Below are positions 36,443 through 48,959 of a stretch of 64,000 nt of DNA, piece by piece. The notes below the pieces were generated by a model. It saw only the letters and a program-made list of their open reading frames with translations. It searched no databases and had not been told where the DNA came from. The stretch's first letter is position 1. Each line of letters opens with the position of its first letter. The position numbers were made by a program, and so were the translations under genes. Source of the DNA: Mangrovitalea sediminis (GTDB lineage: Bacteria; Pseudomonadota; Gammaproteobacteria; Pseudomonadales; Oleiphilaceae); assembly GCF_002514725.1 (NCBI RefSeq), contig NZ_NTLB01000005.1, forward strand, positions 1 through 64,000. The letters run 5' to 3'.

Positions 36443-37978
36443 CTACTGTGCGATGTTCTGGGGGGCGGAGAGGGCGGTCGAATACCAGTGCTGGACTCCA
36501 GCCATGGCGCCAGAGGATGTGTCGAGAACCGATTGTGGATACAAGCCCAGATAGAGCAGTATCGCAACCAGACTCAGCATCATGGCGATTTCGCGCATGT
36601 TCAGGTCTTTCAGTTTTTCGGGCGAATGGGCCGGACCATGCAGGGCTCTTTGAATCAGGATGAGCCCATAGACTGCCGCCATGATCAAACCGCCCGCGGC
36701 AACAACGGTCACGACGGGGGCTACTGGGAAGCTACCCAGAAGAATCAGGAATTCGCCAACGAAGTTACCCATGCCCGGCAGACCCAGTGAGGCGACCGCA
36801 AAGAACATGGATAGCGGTGGCAGATAGGAAAAGCGTGACCAGAGGCCACTCATCTGCCGCATATCCCGTGTTTTAAGCCGCTCGTAGATTTCGCCGCTGA
36901 GAATGAACAGGGCGCCGGCGGAAATGCCGTGTGCAACCATCTGCAGTACCGCACCTTGCAGGGCGATATGGGTTCCCGCATAAATGGCGATCAGCACAAA
37001 GCCCATGTGGGAAATACTGGTATAGGCAATCAGGCGCTTGATGTCGGTTTGCGCGAACGCCAGGATCGCCCCATAGAAGATACTGATGACCCCGAGCCAC
37101 ATGGCTATCGGTGCGAACTCATGGGACGCGTGCGGAAAGAAGGGCAGGGAGAACCGCAGCAGGCCATAACCCGCAGTCTTCAGCAACAGGCCCGCAAGGT
37201 CGACGCTACCCGCGGTTGGCGCCAGCGAGTGGGCGTCTGGCAGCCATGAATGGAACGGCACCACCGGCAGCTTGACCGCAAAGGCAATGAAGAAGCCGAG
37301 CATCAGCATATATTCGACATGCGGGCTCATCTTGGTACCCAACAGGTCGCCGTAATCGAAGCTGAGCTGACCGGTACCCTGGAAGTGCACGAACACCAGG
37401 CCAAGGATTGCCAGCAACAGTATCAGACCGCTGGTCTGGGTATAGATGATGAACTTCATCGCGGCGTGGATACGACCCTTGCCAGTCGGCGGGTTGTGGC
37501 CCCAGAGCGCGATCAGGAAGTAGGTCGGAACCAGCATCAGTTCCCAGAAAGTGAAGAACAGGAACATGTCGAGGGCGAGGAAGACGCCGATGACACCGCC
37601 CAGACTCCACAGCAGGTTCAGGTGGAAGAAACCAATATGGTCGGAAATTTCCTTCCAGGAACAGATAACGGCCATCACGCCCAGCAGGCCGGTCAGCATC
37701 ACCATCAGGAGTGAAAGACCGTCGAGTCCGAGGTGAAAGCTGATGCCAAAACGGCTGATCCAGGGAACCTGGAACTCGCTTTGCCAATGGGCCGCACCGT
37801 GCTGGGTCAGTGTTGCAAGGCTATAGTCGCCCTGCGACCAGAGAATGAGTGACAGGACGAAAACCAGTGCCATGGTGAACAACGCCACCCAGCGGGGAAC
37901 GCCAAGTCCGAAGCGCTCCCCTTGCCAGCACAGGAGTCCGCCGATGAAAGGTATCAGAATGAGCCAGGGCAGAATCAT
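36443..37978 (-). CDS. nuoM: NADH:quinone oxidoreductase subunit M
   Basis: The 511-residue antiporter-like proton channel subunit of Complex I. Hallmarks include KLPVVPFHSWLPDAHSLAPTAGSVDLAGLLLKTAGYGLLRF with the conserved lysines and IKRLIAYTSISHMGFVL. The gap to nuoN is 7 bases. Confidence 0.96.
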   Translation of the reverse strand: MILPWLILIPFIGGLLCWQGERFGLGVPRWVALFTMALVFVLSLILWSQGDYSLATLTQHGAAHWQSEFQVPWISRFGISFHLGLDGLSLLMVMLTGLLGVMAVICSWKEISDHIGFFHLNLLWSLGGVIGVFLALDMFLFFTFWELMLVPTYFLIALWGHNPPTGKGRIHAAMKFIIYTQTSGLILLLAILGLVFVHFQGTGQLSFDYGDLLGTKMSPHVEYMLMLGFFIAFAVKLPVVPFHSWLPDAHSLAPTAGSVDLAGLLLKTAGYGLLRFSLPFFPHASHEFAPIAMWLGVISIFYGAILAFAQTDIKRLIAYTSISHMGFVLIAIYAGTHIALQGAVLQMVAHGISAGALFILSGEIYERLKTRDMRQMSGLWSRFSYLPPLSMFFAVASLGLPGMGNFVGEFLILLGSFPVAPVVTVVAAGGLIMAAVYGLILIQRALHGPAHSPEKLKDLNMREIAMMLSLVAILLYLGLYPQSVLDTSSGAMAGVQHWYSTALSAPQNIAQ

Positions 37979-38012
37979 GTCGATCCGTATCTCTTCAACT
38001 GTGAAAATCCGT

Positions 38013-39860
38013 TCAAGCCAGCATCATGGCGGCCATTACCGCAATAGCACCGGCCGCTATAGAGGCGGCATACCAACGCACACGACCATTTTCCGTAGCG
38101 CTCAGGATGTCGTGGGACCAGCGGGCGACAGCCGGAATAATGCCGGCAGTGAAATCCACCAGGTCACGTCGGTTGATGGCAACGAGAGCCAGGAAAGGCT
38201 TCTCGAACAACCAGCGGTATAGCCAGTCGAAGCCCCAGGCATAGAACCACCAGCGCCGGAGCAGACGGGCCGGGCCGGTATTGGCAATGGCGGTGACCAA
38301 CTTGCGTTCGCCGAGGAAAAGGCCGGCCGCAATCAGGATGCCGATGATCGAGAGACTTCCGGAGATCAGAGCCAGCGTCTCCTTGCCATGACCGCCCGCC
38401 TCGCCAGGGCTGGCTGGCAGGACATTGGCGAGCGGCGGATGAATCAGGGCGCCGATAAAGGTCGAAAGCACCATCAGTACAACCAGCGGTAACCAGTAGG
38501 AAACGCCTTGACCGCGGTGCGCCTGGAGCTTCGCTTCACCATGGAAGGCGACGAAGATCAGGCGGAACGTATAGATTGGGGTCAGGAAGGCACCCAATAC
38601 GCCGGCTGCAAGCAGCCACATATGGTGGCTGGCCAGAGCTTCCCAAAGGATCTCGTCCTTACTGTAGAAGCCGGCGGAGATCAGGGGCAGGGCGGCAAGG
38701 GCAGCACCGCCAATCCAGAAGCTTGCGTAGGCAACCGGCAGTTGCTTGCGCAGCCCGCCCATCTTGAAGATGTCCTGCTCATGGTGGCAGGCGTTGATCA
38801 CGCCGCCTGCGGCAAGGAATAGCAGTGCCTTGAAGAAGGCGTGCATCATCAAGTGGAAAATGGCGGCACTCCAGGCTCCCACGCCCAATGCGAGGAACAT
38901 GTAACCGATCTGGCTCATGGTCGAATAGGCGAGGATCCGCTTGATGTCCGTTTGTACCAGGGCAGAGAAGCAGGCGATCAGCAGGGTCACCGCGCCAACG
39001 ACGCCCACCAGTTCCAGCGCGATGGGCGCCAACTGGAAAATGGTGTGGGTTCGTGCGATCAGATAAACGCCCGCAGTGACCATGGTGGCCGCGTGAATCA
39101 GGGCTGAAACCGGAGTAGGGCCGGCCATGGCGTCTGGCAACCAGGTTTGCAGGGGCAGCTGGGCGGACTTACCGACAGCGCCCAGCAGCAGCAGGATGGC
39201 GGCCAGCTCACAGGTAGCGTTACCCACCTGCCAGTGCTGGGGTGCGAGGGTCAGGATCTCCTGAATATTCAGGGTGCCCAGCTCGCGGAACAGCAGGAAC
39301 AGGCCGATCGCCATAAAGGTGTCGCCGACACGGGTAATGACGAAGGACTTACGTGCCGCGTAGCCATTGGCCGGGTCCTTGTAGTAGAAACCGATCAAGA
39401 GATAACTGCACAGGCCCACGCCTTCCCACCCGAAGTACAGGAACAGCAGGTTGTCTGCCAGGACCAGGAACAGCATGCTGGCGACAAACAGGTTCATGTA
39501 GGAGAAGAAGCGTTCATAACCCTCTTCACCACGCATGTACCAGGAGGCGAACAGGTGAATGAAGAAGCCTACGCCGGTGATGACGCCCATCATCGTCAGT
39601 GACAGACCGTCCAGACGAAGGGCAAAGGGCGCGTGGAAGCTGTCGACGGACATCCAGGTCCAGAGCACCTGGCTGTAAGCGCCACCTGCCGGAGGATGCA
39701 GCAGGAACTGGCTGCCCACCCAAATGGCCGACAGGAACGACAGGCCAAGCGACCCGACGCCGACGACCGCCGCGGTATTTTCGGAAATACGACCCCGGCC
39801 GAACGCCAGGATCAGGAAGCCCACCAGGGGAAACAGGAAGGTCAGGAAGAGCAGGTTCAT
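38013..39860 (-). CDS. nuoL: NADH:quinone oxidoreductase subunit L
   Basis: The 615-residue distal antiporter-like subunit with 16 helices and the long lateral helix at the C terminus that braces NuoM and NuoN. Motifs: [60 protein letters not shown] and [21 protein letters not shown]. Overlaps nuoK by 4 bases. Confidence 0.96.
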   Translation of the reverse strand: MNLLFLTFLFPLVGFLILAFGRGRISENTAAVVGVGSLGLSFLSAIWVGSQFLLHPPAGGAYSQVLWTWMSVDSFHAPFALRLDGLSLTMMGVITGVGFFIHLFASWYMRGEEGYERFFSYMNLFVASMLFLVLADNLLFLYFGWEGVGLCSYLLIGFYYKDPANGYAARKSFVITRVGDTFMAIGLFLLFRELGTLNIQEILTLAPQHWQVGNATCELAAILLLLGAVGKSAQLPLQTWLPDAMAGPTPVSALIHAATMVTAGVYLIARTHTIFQLAPIALELVGVVGAVTLLIACFSALVQTDIKRILAYSTMSQIGYMFLALGVGAWSAAIFHLMMHAFFKALLFLAAGGVINACHHEQDIFKMGGLRKQLPVAYASFWIGGAALAALPLISAGFYSKDEILWEALASHHMWLLAAGVLGAFLTPIYTFRLIFVAFHGEAKLQAHRGQGVSYWLPLVVLMVLSTFIGALIHPPLANVLPASPGEAGGHGKETLALISGSLSIIGILIAAGLFLGERKLVTAIANTGPARLLRRWWFYAWGFDWLYRWLFEKPFLALVAINRRDLVDFTAGIIPAVARWSHDILSATENGRVRWYAASIAAGAIAVMAAMMLA

Positions 39861-40159
39861 CCGCGCATCTCGCTGGCCGAGTCAATGTCGAGGGTGTGGA
39901 AACGGCGATTCAGCTGGAGCACGATTGCGAGGCCGATACTGGCCTCCGCTGCCGCCAGACTGAGGATCAGGATAAACATGATCTGGCCGTCCGGTTGCGC
40001 CCATCGGCTACCCGCGACCACAAACGCCAGCGCAGCGGCGTTCATCATGATTTCCAGACTCATCAGAACAAACAGGATATTCCGCCTTACCAGCAGCCCT
40101 GTAAGCCCGATGGCGAATAATGCTGCTGCCAGCATCAGACCATCTTCCATCGGTATCAT
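39857..40159 (-). CDS. nuoK: NADH:quinone oxidoreductase subunit K
   Basis: A three-helix membrane subunit of 100 residues with the two essential glutamates (SLEIMMNAA and [10 protein letters not shown]) of the E-channel. Start 40159 gives [12 protein letters not shown], matching the E. coli N terminus; an in-frame ATG at 40174 is disfavoured. The 143 bases before it hold several hairpins. Confidence 0.95.
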   Translation of the reverse strand: MIPMEDGLMLAAALFAIGLTGLLVRRNILFVLMSLEIMMNAAALAFVVAGSRWAQPDGQIMFILILSLAAAEASIGLAIVLQLNRRFHTLDIDSASEMRG

Positions 40160-40181
40160 GGTTTTCCCGTTCAATCGTTAA

Positions 40182-40300
40182 GGCGTCAGACGCCCGTTTT
40201 AAATGTCAGGCAGCCGAAGCTGCGGCCCTTTTTATCAAAAGCTTTCACGATGCCCCGGAGCATCTGAGCTCCCTGGCCCCCCGGTGGGAGGGCCGGGGCG
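40182..40300 (-). other. Hairpin-rich spacer between nuoJ and nuoK
   Basis: This unusually long gap contains a palindrome GGCGTC-A-GACGCC (40182-40194), a GCAGC-TTCG-GCTGC hairpin on the minus strand (40210-40223) closed by the very stable UUCG tetraloop, and a GC-rich imperfect inverted repeat around 40268-40300. RNA processing or differential stability is possible. Confidence 0.5.
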
Positions 40301-40302
40301 AA

Positions 40303-40803
40303 TTACTGGTCTTTTCGTTCCGGACGGCCCAGGTGATAGGCGGCGACCAGGGCTGCCAACAGCAGCATGGACGCCAGCTCAACCACCAGAAGATAGGGAC
40401 CGTACAATGCGATGCCGACCTGCTTTGCCGAGACGGTGATGGCCCCGGCGGGGTGAGCACCTGATTTAGACAGGGCATAAAGCAGCTCGACGAACAAAAC
40501 GGACGAGAGCAGGGTAGGACCGATCCAAACCCCGGGCTTCAGCCATCGCCGCTCCTGGGCAACCGATTCCTGTCCGAGATTCAGCATCATGATGACAAAG
40601 ACAAACAGGACCATGATGGCGCCGACATAGACGACGATTTCCATGATGCCTGCAAACGGAGCTCCGACCATGAAAAAGATCATGGCAACGGACAGGAGCG
40701 ATACGATCAGGTAGAGCAGGGCATGCACCGCGTTGGTGTTGGTCACAACCCTGAACGTAGCGATAACCGCGATTGCGGCGACAATGAAAAAGACATACTC
40801 CAC
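40303..40803 (-). CDS. nuoJ: NADH:quinone oxidoreductase subunit J
   Basis: A 166-residue membrane subunit with five helices. Contains the conserved GAPFAGIMEIVVYVGAIMVLFVFVIMMLNLG, including the pi-bulge helix TM3 seen in Complex I structures. It is isolated from nuoI and nuoK by spacers of about 130 and 143 bases, both with hairpins. Confidence 0.94.
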   Translation of the reverse strand: MEYVFFIVAAIAVIATFRVVTNTNAVHALLYLIVSLLSVAMIFFMVGAPFAGIMEIVVYVGAIMVLFVFVIMMLNLGQESVAQERRWLKPGVWIGPTLLSSVLFVELLYALSKSGAHPAGAITVSAKQVGIALYGPYLLVVELASMLLLAALVAAYHLGRPERKDQ

Positions 40804-40852
40804 GACAGATCCTTGACGCTTTCGCCTGAAATTATTGGAATTTCTTTTTAAC

Positions 40853-40883
40853 CTTCCGGTGGGACGGTGTCCCTGCCGGAGGG
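40853..40883 (-). other. Hairpin in the nuoI-nuoJ gap
   Basis: A two-part stem: outer CTTCCGG / CCGGAGG with one G-T pair, inner GGGAC-GGT-GTCCC. It lies between the nuoI stop and nuoJ start in the minus-strand transcript. AAGGTTAAAAAG follows, so it is not a typical terminator. Confidence 0.5.
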
Positions 40884-40933
40884 TGCTTCTGTCTTCGGAC
40901 GAGATACCGAACGCTAAGCTATTCCCGACTCGA

Positions 40934-41491
40934 TCAGGGCATCAGGCCCTTGACGTTGATCGGTTGAGCCTCGTTCTGCGCTTCGCCCTTATCCTTGCCG
41001 GCGATCGACATACCGGCAACGCGATAGAAGTTATAGTCGTGATATTTGCCCGTACCGGAAATCAGCAGGTCTTCCTTTTCGTAGACCAGGTTCTGGCGGT
41101 TGAACTCGGCCATTTCGAAGTCCGGGGTCAACTGAATTGCGGTGGTCGGACAGGCCTCCTCGCACATGCCGCAAAATATGCAGCGCGAGAAGTTGATTCG
41201 GAAAAACTCCGGATACCAGCGACCGTCTTCCTTCTCCGCTTTTTGCAGGGAAATGCAGGCGACGGGGCAGGCAACGGCACAGAGGTTACAGGCTACGCAA
41301 CGCTCTTCGCCGTCCGGGTCGCGGGTCAGGACGATGCGCCCGCGGTACCGGGGTGGCAGGTAAACCTCCTGCTCCGGGTACATGATGGTGTCGCGCTTAC
41401 GGAAGGCATGGGTAAAGATCATCCACACCGTCCGGACCTGGCTCCAGGTCGCGCTCAGAATATAACCGATAGAAGAAAAGAGTTTGGACAT
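40934..41491 (-). CDS. nuoI: NADH:quinone oxidoreductase subunit I
   Basis: A 185-residue peripheral subunit carrying Fe-S clusters N6a and N6b. Two complete 4Fe-4S motifs are seen, [18 protein letters not shown] and [16 protein letters not shown]. Connects NuoG to NuoB in the electron path. Confidence 0.96.
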   Translation of the reverse strand: MSKLFSSIGYILSATWSQVRTVWMIFTHAFRKRDTIMYPEQEVYLPPRYRGRIVLTRDPDGEERCVACNLCAVACPVACISLQKAEKEDGRWYPEFFRINFSRCIFCGMCEEACPTTAIQLTPDFEMAEFNRQNLVYEKEDLLISGTGKYHDYNFYRVAGMSIAGKDKGEAQNEAQPINVKGLMP

Positions 41492-41504
41492 GGTGTTGTG
41501 ACCT

Positions 41505-42497
41505 CTAGCCTGCGTGCGCCGCGCCGGAATGAAGAAGAACGACCGCCCCGGTGATGACCAGGTTGACCAGCGTCAGCGGCAGGCAGACTTTCCAGCCTGC
41601 ATCCATCATCTGGTCATAACGCGGCCGCGGCAGGGCGGCACGAAGCAGAATAAACATCATGATAAAAAATCCGGTCTTCAACAAAAACCAGACAATCGGC
41701 GGAAGGAAGGGACCGTGCCAGCCGCCCAGGAACAGGGTCACGAGCAGCGCCGACACCAGCACAACGCCTACGTACTCGCCGACGAAGAACATGCCCCATT
41801 TCAGGCCGGAATATTCGGTGTGGTAACCCGCGGCCAGTTCCTGTTCCGCCTCCGGATAGTCGAAGGGGCTCCGGTGCGCTACAGCGACGCCGGCAATGGC
41901 GAAGGTCACGAAACCGAAGAACTGCGGAATAATGAACCAGACATGGGTCTGTGCAGCGACGATGTCCCGCATATTGAACGAACCGGCAACGGCCACGACG
42001 CCCATGACCGAAAGACCCATGAAAACCTCATAGGCGACGGTCTGCGCGGCGGAACGAAGGCCACCCAGCAGGGAGTATTTGTTGTTGCTCGACCAGCCGG
42101 CGAACATGACGGCATAAACGGCGATGCCGGCCATGGCGAAGAACAACAGGATACCGATATTCAGGTCCGAGATACCCCAGGTCGGTGTAATGGGGATGAT
42201 CGCAAAACTGATCAGCAGGGCGCTCATGGCAATCGCTGGCGCCAGCCAGAACGTCAACTTGTCGACGAAGGGCGGCGTCCAGTCTTCCTTGAAGAACATC
42301 TTGAGCATGTCGGCGCCCAGCTGAAAGGCACCGAAGGGGCCAACCCGGTTGGGACCGTAGCGGTCCTGCCACAGGCCGAGCAGACGGCGTTCTACCCAGC
42401 TGAGCAGGGCGGCCGAAATTACGACCACCAAGAGGATCACAATGGCTTTGACCACCCCCAAAAGAATGGCGGTGACTTCTGGCGTCAGCCAACTCAT
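41505..42497 (-). CDS. nuoH: NADH:quinone oxidoreductase subunit H
   Basis: The 330-residue membrane subunit at the quinone site, with eight helices. The conserved [28 protein letters not shown] at the interface and [22 protein letters not shown] loop are intact. Its start codon overlaps the nuoG stop by one base. Confidence 0.96.
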   Translation of the reverse strand: MSWLTPEVTAILLGVVKAIVILLVVVISAALLSWVERRLLGLWQDRYGPNRVGPFGAFQLGADMLKMFFKEDWTPPFVDKLTFWLAPAIAMSALLISFAIIPITPTWGISDLNIGILLFFAMAGIAVYAVMFAGWSSNNKYSLLGGLRSAAQTVAYEVFMGLSVMGVVAVAGSFNMRDIVAAQTHVWFIIPQFFGFVTFAIAGVAVAHRSPFDYPEAEQELAAGYHTEYSGLKWGMFFVGEYVGVVLVSALLVTLFLGGWHGPFLPPIVWFLLKTGFFIMMFILLRAALPRPRYDQMMDAGWKVCLPLTLVNLVITGAVVLLHSGAAHAG

Positions 42498-45223
42498 TAG
42501 CGCGCCTCCTTAGTCAGCTGTGCCCAGGATTCCCCGTTTGTCGGGAGCGTATTGGTCAGGCCCACAGGGATGCCAACGGTGCCGGATGGCAGGGTTTCAC
42601 TCAGCTTAATCGCCAGTGATGAGGTTTTGCCGTCCAGGGTCAGCGTCACTTCGGCGCCTTCCGTCACACCCAGGCGTTCTGCGTCGGCCGGTGCGAGTGC
42701 CAGATAAGGATCCGGAATACGGCTTTCCAGCGGTGCCGCGCGAGAGGACAATTCTTCGCTGCCGAAAATATGGTGCAGTGGAAGGATACGCCACTGACCA
42801 TCCCTGACGGAGAAGGCGTCAGGAATCTCGCTGAAATAGCGGCCGTCGGAGGACTGTGCCGGCTCGATCAGGCGCACGCCGGGATCACCGGCCTTGAGAT
42901 GGCCCCCGACTTCGTCCTGGAACTTGTTCCAGGCCTGCGGCGAATTCCAGCCCGGAGACCAGGCGAAGGGCACCAGCGAAGACGGTTCGTTCGTACCGGA
43001 GTAGCCCTCCATGGAGAACGACAGTGCGGTGTCGATATCCTGGGGCGCTCGGGGTTCATGCACTGAGATGTTGGCGCGCATGGAGGTACGGCCGCTATAG
43101 CGGTTCGGCTCACGAGCGATCCGCAGTCCCTTGATACGGAACGAAGCCGCCGGTGCGGCGTCACGAATACCGGCGAGAGCCGGGATGCCGTCGGCGCAGT
43201 GGGCGGTGACTTCGTCCAGCTGAGTCCAGTTAACGGCCTGACCCTGCAAGGTGCAGTGCAGGGCATGCAGCCAGCGCCAGCTTTCGCGAATCTGGCAATC
43301 GGCTTCGTAATAGGTCGGGTCATAGACCTGGAAGAAGCGTTGGGCGCGGCCTTCGCTGCTGACGACTGTGCCATCGCCCTCGGCGAAAGAGGCAGCGGGG
43401 AGCAGGAAGGCGGCCTTATCTGATGTGGCTGTCGCCTGATGGTCTACAACAACCGCTTTCACTTTCTCAAGGACCCGGTCGACCAGCTCGGAATCAGCGC
43501 GGCGATAGAGGTCATTCTCGAGAATAACCACGCCGTCCGCCGAACCGTCGTCAAGACATTGCAGTGCTGTTTCCAGGGGCATGCCCTGCAGCAGGGCGAC
43601 GCCGATACTGTTGGTTTCTGCCACGGCATAGCTCTGAGCTACAGGCTTACCGCGCTTATGCAGGGCCAGGGCAATATTGGCTGTGGCCTGAATCACGGCA
43701 TCGGAACCCGCACCCGTACCGGAAACCAACAATGGGCGTTTTGACGCCAGCAGCGCTTCCGCGATGCGAGCAGCTTGCTGTTGGGTCTCGTCGTCCAGTC
43801 CGGAAACCACGGGAGCGTCCGGGTCGATGGCGTGAGCCACGGCAAAACCGAGACGCGCCAGGTCTTCAGCGGTCGCGTGCACGGTTTCGGTGGCTACATC
43901 GTCCAGGCGTGTGCTCTGGAAGCTACCGATAAACAAGGGATTGCGCTCATGCTGGCCGATGTTGCGGATGGCTTCGGCCTGCCAGTCCTGAATATTCTTC
44001 TCGGCAGCCATATCGCGCGCCTTACCGCGAACGGCCTGGCGCAGCGCCAGCGCGATGCGCGGCGCCGTCTGGGTAACGTCTTCACCCAGCACAAAGATGG
44101 CATCGCGGTCTTCCATTTCCCGCAGAGAGGGCGTCCTCACCGGGCTTTCCCGCAGGACATCAAGAATACGCTGAACCAGTGTTTGCTCTGCGTCGGCCAT
44201 GCCGCTCGAGAAATTGTCGGCACCGACCAGTTCCCGCAAAACATGATTCGCCTCGACACTGGCCCGTGGCGAGCCGATACCGATAATCCGCTTGGCGCCG
44301 CTCAGTGCACCGGCGGCTGCATCGAGAATGCCGTCGATGGAGGCCGGTTGCAGCTCCCCATTGCGATCGACCAGTGACGCCTGCCGCGGTCGGTCCTTGC
44401 GGTTGACGTAGCCATAACCGAAACGGCCCCGGTCGCAAAGGAAGTAATGGTTGACCGATCCGTTGTAACGGTTCTCGATACGACGCAACTCCCCGTAGCG
44501 CTCACCGGGGCTGGTATTACAGCCCAGTCCGCATTGCTGGCAAACGCTGGGTGCGAATTGCATGTCCCATTTGCGGTTATAGCGGTCGGAGTGGGTCTGG
44601 TCGGTAAACACACCTGTCGGACAGACTTCCACCAGGTTGCCGGAAAACTCGTTTTCCAGGACGCCGTCTTCGGTCCGGCCGAAATAGACGTTGTCGTGGG
44701 CGCCGTAGACCCCAAGATCGGTGCCGTCGGCGTAATTGTTGTAGTAGCGCACACAGCGGTAGCAGGCAATGCAGCGGTTCATCTCATGCGCGATGAACGG
44801 CCCCAGGTATTGGTTCTGGTGTGTGCGCTTGGTGAAGCGGTAACGGCGCATGTTATGACCGGTCATGACGGTCATATCCTGCAGGTGGCAGTGGCCGCCT
44901 TCCTCGCACACCGGGCAGTCGTGCGGATGATTGATCATCAGCCATTCGACGACGCTTTCCCGGAAGGCTTTGGCTTCCTCGTCCTCGATGGAAATATAGG
45001 ATTCGTCGGTCGAAGGGGTCATGCAGGACATGACCAGTCGACCGCGCTTATCGTCCGCGTTCTGGTACTGTTTTACCGCGCATTGCCGGCAGGCGCCGAC
45101 GCTGCCCAATGCCGGGTGCCAGCAGAAATAGGGGATATCGAGCCCCAGCGACAGGCAGGCCTGCAAAAGGTTATCTGCGCCGTCGACCTCGTATGTCTTG
45201 CCGTCTACGTGAATCGTGGCCAT
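42497..45223 (-). CDS. nuoG: NADH:quinone oxidoreductase subunit G
   Basis: The 908-residue Fe-S subunit of the peripheral arm. N-terminal 2Fe-2S ferredoxin domain ([15 protein letters not shown]), the His-Cys cluster site [14 protein letters not shown], a 4Fe-4S site [11 protein letters not shown], and the extra cluster N7 motif CQQCGLGC with a fourth cysteine about 28 residues later. The C-terminal half is a molybdopterin-oxidoreductase-like fold without cofactor. Start 45223 gives MATIHVDGK, the family N terminus. Confidence 0.95.
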   Translation of the reverse strand: MATIHVDGKTYEVDGADNLLQACLSLGLDIPYFCWHPALGSVGACRQCAVKQYQNADDKRGRLVMSCMTPSTDESYISIEDEEAKAFRESVVEWLMINHPHDCPVCEEGGHCHLQDMTVMTGHNMRRYRFTKRTHQNQYLGPFIAHEMNRCIACYRCVRYYNNYADGTDLGVYGAHDNVYFGRTEDGVLENEFSGNLVEVCPTGVFTDQTHSDRYNRKWDMQFAPSVCQQCGLGCNTSPGERYGELRRIENRYNGSVNHYFLCDRGRFGYGYVNRKDRPRQASLVDRNGELQPASIDGILDAAAGALSGAKRIIGIGSPRASVEANHVLRELVGADNFSSGMADAEQTLVQRILDVLRESPVRTPSLREMEDRDAIFVLGEDVTQTAPRIALALRQAVRGKARDMAAEKNIQDWQAEAIRNIGQHERNPLFIGSFQSTRLDDVATETVHATAEDLARLGFAVAHAIDPDAPVVSGLDDETQQQAARIAEALLASKRPLLVSGTGAGSDAVIQATANIALALHKRGKPVAQSYAVAETNSIGVALLQGMPLETALQCLDDGSADGVVILENDLYRRADSELVDRVLEKVKAVVVDHQATATSDKAAFLLPAASFAEGDGTVVSSEGRAQRFFQVYDPTYYEADCQIRESWRWLHALHCTLQGQAVNWTQLDEVTAHCADGIPALAGIRDAAPAASFRIKGLRIAREPNRYSGRTSMRANISVHEPRAPQDIDTALSFSMEGYSGTNEPSSLVPFAWSPGWNSPQAWNKFQDEVGGHLKAGDPGVRLIEPAQSSDGRYFSEIPDAFSVRDGQWRILPLHHIFGSEELSSRAAPLESRIPDPYLALAPADAERLGVTEGAEVTLTLDGKTSSLAIKLSETLPSGTVGIPVGLTNTLPTNGESWAQLTKEAR

Positions 45224-45289
45224 GAGTGACTTCAACCGAAATTGCTGAAAAATCGTTGTCCGCGCAGACCCGTGTCTGCGCGGCGGAAA

Positions 45290-46597
45290 TCAGTTTGCGG
45301 CCTGAGGCTGTCGAATGCCTTTTTCAAATTCGCCGCGGAAATATTTCAGGGCACTCTGCAGTGGCTCCATCGCACCGGGAGCATGCGCGCAGAATGTCTT
45401 GCCCGGGCCCAGGAAACGCGTCAACTGGTCCAGGGTTTCCAGATCGCCGGGTTGCCCTTCACCTTTCTCCAGTGCCCGCAACAATTTGACGGACCAGGGC
45501 AGGCCGTCGCGGCAAGGGGTACACCAGCCGCAGGATTCCCGGGCGAAAAATTCTTCGAGATTGCGCACGACGGACACAATGCTCTGCTTGTTATCCACCG
45601 CCATGATCAGTCCAGTGCCCATACGGCTGCCGGCTTTGCCGATCGAATCGTAATCCATCGGCAGATCCAGATGTTCTGGCATCAGGAAATCCGTTGAGGC
45701 GCCACCCGGCAACCAGGCCATCAGCTCAAGTCCGTCCTGCATGCCGCCAGCGTGTTCTTCAAGGATTTCCCGTGCCGTTGTGCCTATCGGCAATTCCCAC
45801 AAGCCGGGTTTGCGGACCCGGCCGGACATGCCGTAAATCTTGGTACCGGCGTCGCCGCTTTTCCCCTGGGATAACCCTTTGAACCATTCGGCTCCACGCA
45901 AGACGATATGCGGCACATTGCACAACGTCTCTACGTTGTTGACGACAGTGGGTTTGCCCCAAAGGCCCGCAATTTGCGGGAAGGGCGGCTTGGCACGCGG
46001 GTTGGCGCGCCGGCCTTCCAGGGAGTTGATGAGCGCAGTTTCCTCACCACAGATATAACGCCCTGCACCGGTATGAACGGTCAACTCCAGGCTCCAGCCG
46101 CTGCCCAGGATGTTTTCACCCAGATAGCCGGCGGCTTTGGCTTCGGCAATGGCGCGGTTGAGTCTTTCAGCGGCCAGGACGTATTCGCCACGCAGGAAGA
46201 TGTACGCTTTTGATGCCTGGATGGCATAGCCCGCGACGATCATGGCTTCGACCAACTGGTGGGGCAACTGCTCCATCAGTAGGCGGTCCTTAAAGGTACC
46301 CGGCTCCATTTCGTCCGCGTTGCAGACGAGGTATTTCTGTTTGGGCGCATCGTCGCCCATGGGAATCAGGCTCCACTTGATACCGGCAGGGAAGCCGGCA
46401 CCGCCCCGGCCGCGCAGGTTGGCGTCTTTCACCAACTGGCTGACGTCGGCAGGAGACATGTCCTTCATCGCCTTGCGCAGGGCAGCGTAGCCGTCGAGCG
46501 CCTCGTAGCCCTTGATATCAAGAGGCGACTGGTCCGCCGCGTCCAGCCGGTAGGTCAGGGGGCGGGTTTCGGCCAGGTTCGCAGCGCTCGTGCTCAT
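45290..46597 (-). CDS. nuoF: NADH:quinone oxidoreductase subunit F
   Basis: The 435-residue subunit that binds NADH, FMN and cluster N3. Motifs: [14 protein letters not shown] (nucleotide), AYIFLRGEY, and the cluster ligands in [12 protein letters not shown] plus a distal cysteine in [12 protein letters not shown] overlap with nuoE. Confidence 0.96.
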   Translation of the reverse strand: MSTSAANLAETRPLTYRLDAADQSPLDIKGYEALDGYAALRKAMKDMSPADVSQLVKDANLRGRGGAGFPAGIKWSLIPMGDDAPKQKYLVCNADEMEPGTFKDRLLMEQLPHQLVEAMIVAGYAIQASKAYIFLRGEYVLAAERLNRAIAEAKAAGYLGENILGSGWSLELTVHTGAGRYICGEETALINSLEGRRANPRAKPPFPQIAGLWGKPTVVNNVETLCNVPHIVLRGAEWFKGLSQGKSGDAGTKIYGMSGRVRKPGLWELPIGTTAREILEEHAGGMQDGLELMAWLPGGASTDFLMPEHLDLPMDYDSIGKAGSRMGTGLIMAVDNKQSIVSVVRNLEEFFARESCGWCTPCRDGLPWSVKLLRALEKGEGQPGDLETLDQLTRFLGPGKTFCAHAPGAMEPLQSALKYFRGEFEKGIRQPQAAN

Positions 46598-47130
46598 GCA
46601 TACTGCTCCAGTAGCTGATCGATACCTTCGACGGTCAGGTTGCCGTGGGTATCGTCGTCAATCATCAGAACGGGGCCTTTGTCGCAGGCGCCAAGACAGC
46701 AGATCGGCAACAACGTGAAGCGGCCGTCCGGTGTGGTTTCGCCGAGGCCGATGCCCAGTTTGCGGCTGATCGCTTCGCAGACCGTTTCGTAACCGGTCAG
46801 GTAGCAACCCACGCTGTCACAAATCTTGATGACGTGACGGCCAACGGGCTGGCGATAGATCAGGTTGTAGAAGGTGGCGACACCCTCGACATCGACCGCC
46901 GAGATACCCAGCACCTTGCCGATTTCGGCAATGGCACCGTCAGGGACCCAGCCATGACGCTTCTGAACGATCTTCAGCGCTTCAATGGACGCTGCGCGCG
47001 GGTCGTCGTAGTGACTCATTTCATGCTCAATGGCTTCACGGTCCTCTGGGGCGAGGATGAAGCGCTCGGCTTCCGGACGATCACTGCCGATGAGCGCGTT
47101 GTCGGATGATTGTGGATTAACGGTCGACAT
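46594..47130 (-). CDS. nuoE: NADH:quinone oxidoreductase subunit E
   Basis: A 178-residue thioredoxin-like subunit with 2Fe-2S cluster N1a, ligands in CDSVGC and CCLGAC. The N-terminal 25 residues are polar and variable. Overlaps nuoCD by 14 bases. Confidence 0.95.
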   Translation of the reverse strand: MSTVNPQSSDNALIGSDRPEAERFILAPEDREAIEHEMSHYDDPRAASIEALKIVQKRHGWVPDGAIAEIGKVLGISAVDVEGVATFYNLIYRQPVGRHVIKICDSVGCYLTGYETVCEAISRKLGIGLGETTPDGRFTLLPICCLGACDKGPVLMIDDDTHGNLTVEGIDQLLEQYA

Positions 47131-48895
47131 CTGCCATCACAAAGTCAATGCTAGCCAAATAAGCGATGAGGTCGGGAATCATGCTGCCCCGAATCACCGA
47201 CGGAATTTGTTGCAAGTGGGTAAAGCTCGGTGTCCTGATCCGGGTGCGGTAGCTCATGGTGCTGCCGTCACTGGTCAGGTAATAACTGTTGATGCCCTTG
47301 GTCGCCTCAATCAACTGGCTGGTTTCGCCAGCCGGCATAATCGGCCCCCAGGATACGCCCAGGAAGTGATTGATCAGGGTATCGATATCCTTCAGCGTCC
47401 GCTCCTTGGGCGGAGGGCAGGTCAGGGGATGATCTGCCTTGTAGGGACCCGCCGGCATGTTATCGAGACACTGGCGAATAATGCGCAGGCTCTGACGCAT
47501 TTCCTCGACGCGCACCATACAGCGGTCATAGGCGTCGCCGTTGTGGGCGATCGGCACTTCGAACTCGAAGTTTTCGAAGCCGGAGTAGGGGCGGGCTTTA
47601 CGCAGGTCGTATTCAACGCCGGTCGCACGAAGACCAGGGCCGGTAACACCCCAGGCCAGGGCTTCCTCTGTGTTGTACTGGGCGACGTTAATGGTACGGG
47701 CCTTGAGGATACTGTTCTTTAGCGCCGCTTTAACGTATTCGTCGAGCCGCTTGGGCATCCAGTCGACGAATTGACGGACAAGCCGGTCCCAACCCTTGGG
47801 CAGGTCGTGGGCAACGCCGCCGATACGGAACCAGGCCGGGTGCATACGGAAACCGGTGATCGCTTCGATCACGTCATAAGCTTTCTGGCGATCCGTAAAC
47901 ATGAAGAAGATAGGGGTCATTCCACCGATATCCTGGATATAGGTGCCCAGGAACAGCAGGTGGTTGGCGATGCGGAAGAACTCCGACATCATGACGCGTA
48001 TCGTCTTCACGCGATCGGGAACCTCGATCCCAGCCAGTTTCTCGACGGACAGGACATAGGGCAGGTTGTTCATGACCCCGCCGAGATAGTCGATCCGGTC
48101 GGTGTAGGGGATATAGCTGTGCCAGGATTGGCGCTCAGCCATCTTTTCGGCGCCGCGGTGGTGATAGCCGATATCCGGAACGCAGTCGACGATTTCCTCG
48201 CCGTCCAACTGCAGTACGATACGGAAAGCACCGTGTGCACTGGGGTGGTTCGGGCCGAGGTTGAGGAACATGAAGTCCTCTTCGTTGTTACCGCGCTTCA
48301 TGCCCCATTCTTCGGGGTTGAAACGAAGGGCTTCCTGCTCGGCATCCTGCTTGGCCGCATCCAGCATGAACGGATCGAACTCGGTGGCCCGTGCGGGGTA
48401 ATCCTTGCGCAGGGGATGACCTTGCCAGGTCGGCGGCATCAGAAGACGGGTCAGGTGAGGATGACCCTCGAAGACAATACCGAACAGATCCCAGACTTCC
48501 CGTTCATACCAGTTAGCGTTGGGCCAGATGGCTAACGCTGTCGGCAGCTTCAGGCTATCGGCGGAGAGCGCCACCTTGATGCGGATGTCGCTGTTACGCT
48601 CGATGGACAACAGGTGGTAGAAAACGGTGAAGTCCGAATCCGGCAACCCCTGACGGTGCGTCCGCAGTCGCTCATCAATGGCGCTGAGATCGTAGAGCAT
48701 GACATAGGGTTTGGGGACATTCCGCAGGAAGCGGAGTACATCGAGAAGTTTTTCTCGGGCCACCCACAGGGTAGGTACATCGTCCTTGGTGGCTTGGAGT
48801 ACGAAAGCGTCTTCGCCGAAGTGGGCCTGCAACTCCCCAACGACGGAGTGTCCCGTTCCGGACTCCTTGTGCATGATCGCGGCGGTATCTGGCAT
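47117..48895 (-). CDS. nuoCD: NADH:quinone oxidoreductase fused subunits C and D
   Basis: A 592-residue natural fusion. Residues 1-185 are NuoC ([27 protein letters not shown]), and residues 205-592 are NuoD with the quinone-site histidine loop in [14 protein letters not shown]. The fused form is typical of E. coli, Pseudomonas and related gammaproteobacteria. Confidence 0.96.
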   Translation of the reverse strand: MPDTAAIMHKESGTGHSVVGELQAHFGEDAFVLQATKDDVPTLWVAREKLLDVLRFLRNVPKPYVMLYDLSAIDERLRTHRQGLPDSDFTVFYHLLSIERNSDIRIKVALSADSLKLPTALAIWPNANWYEREVWDLFGIVFEGHPHLTRLLMPPTWQGHPLRKDYPARATEFDPFMLDAAKQDAEQEALRFNPEEWGMKRGNNEEDFMFLNLGPNHPSAHGAFRIVLQLDGEEIVDCVPDIGYHHRGAEKMAERQSWHSYIPYTDRIDYLGGVMNNLPYVLSVEKLAGIEVPDRVKTIRVMMSEFFRIANHLLFLGTYIQDIGGMTPIFFMFTDRQKAYDVIEAITGFRMHPAWFRIGGVAHDLPKGWDRLVRQFVDWMPKRLDEYVKAALKNSILKARTINVAQYNTEEALAWGVTGPGLRATGVEYDLRKARPYSGFENFEFEVPIAHNGDAYDRCMVRVEEMRQSLRIIRQCLDNMPAGPYKADHPLTCPPPKERTLKDIDTLINHFLGVSWGPIMPAGETSQLIEATKGINSYYLTSDGSTMSYRTRIRTPSFTHLQQIPSVIRGSMIPDLIAYLASIDFVMADVDR

Positions 48896-48959
48896 CGTGT
48901 TAGTGTCGTTACCCTGCGGTTAGATGAAAACGGTCAGTGCTGACCCCGTGGACCTGAAC

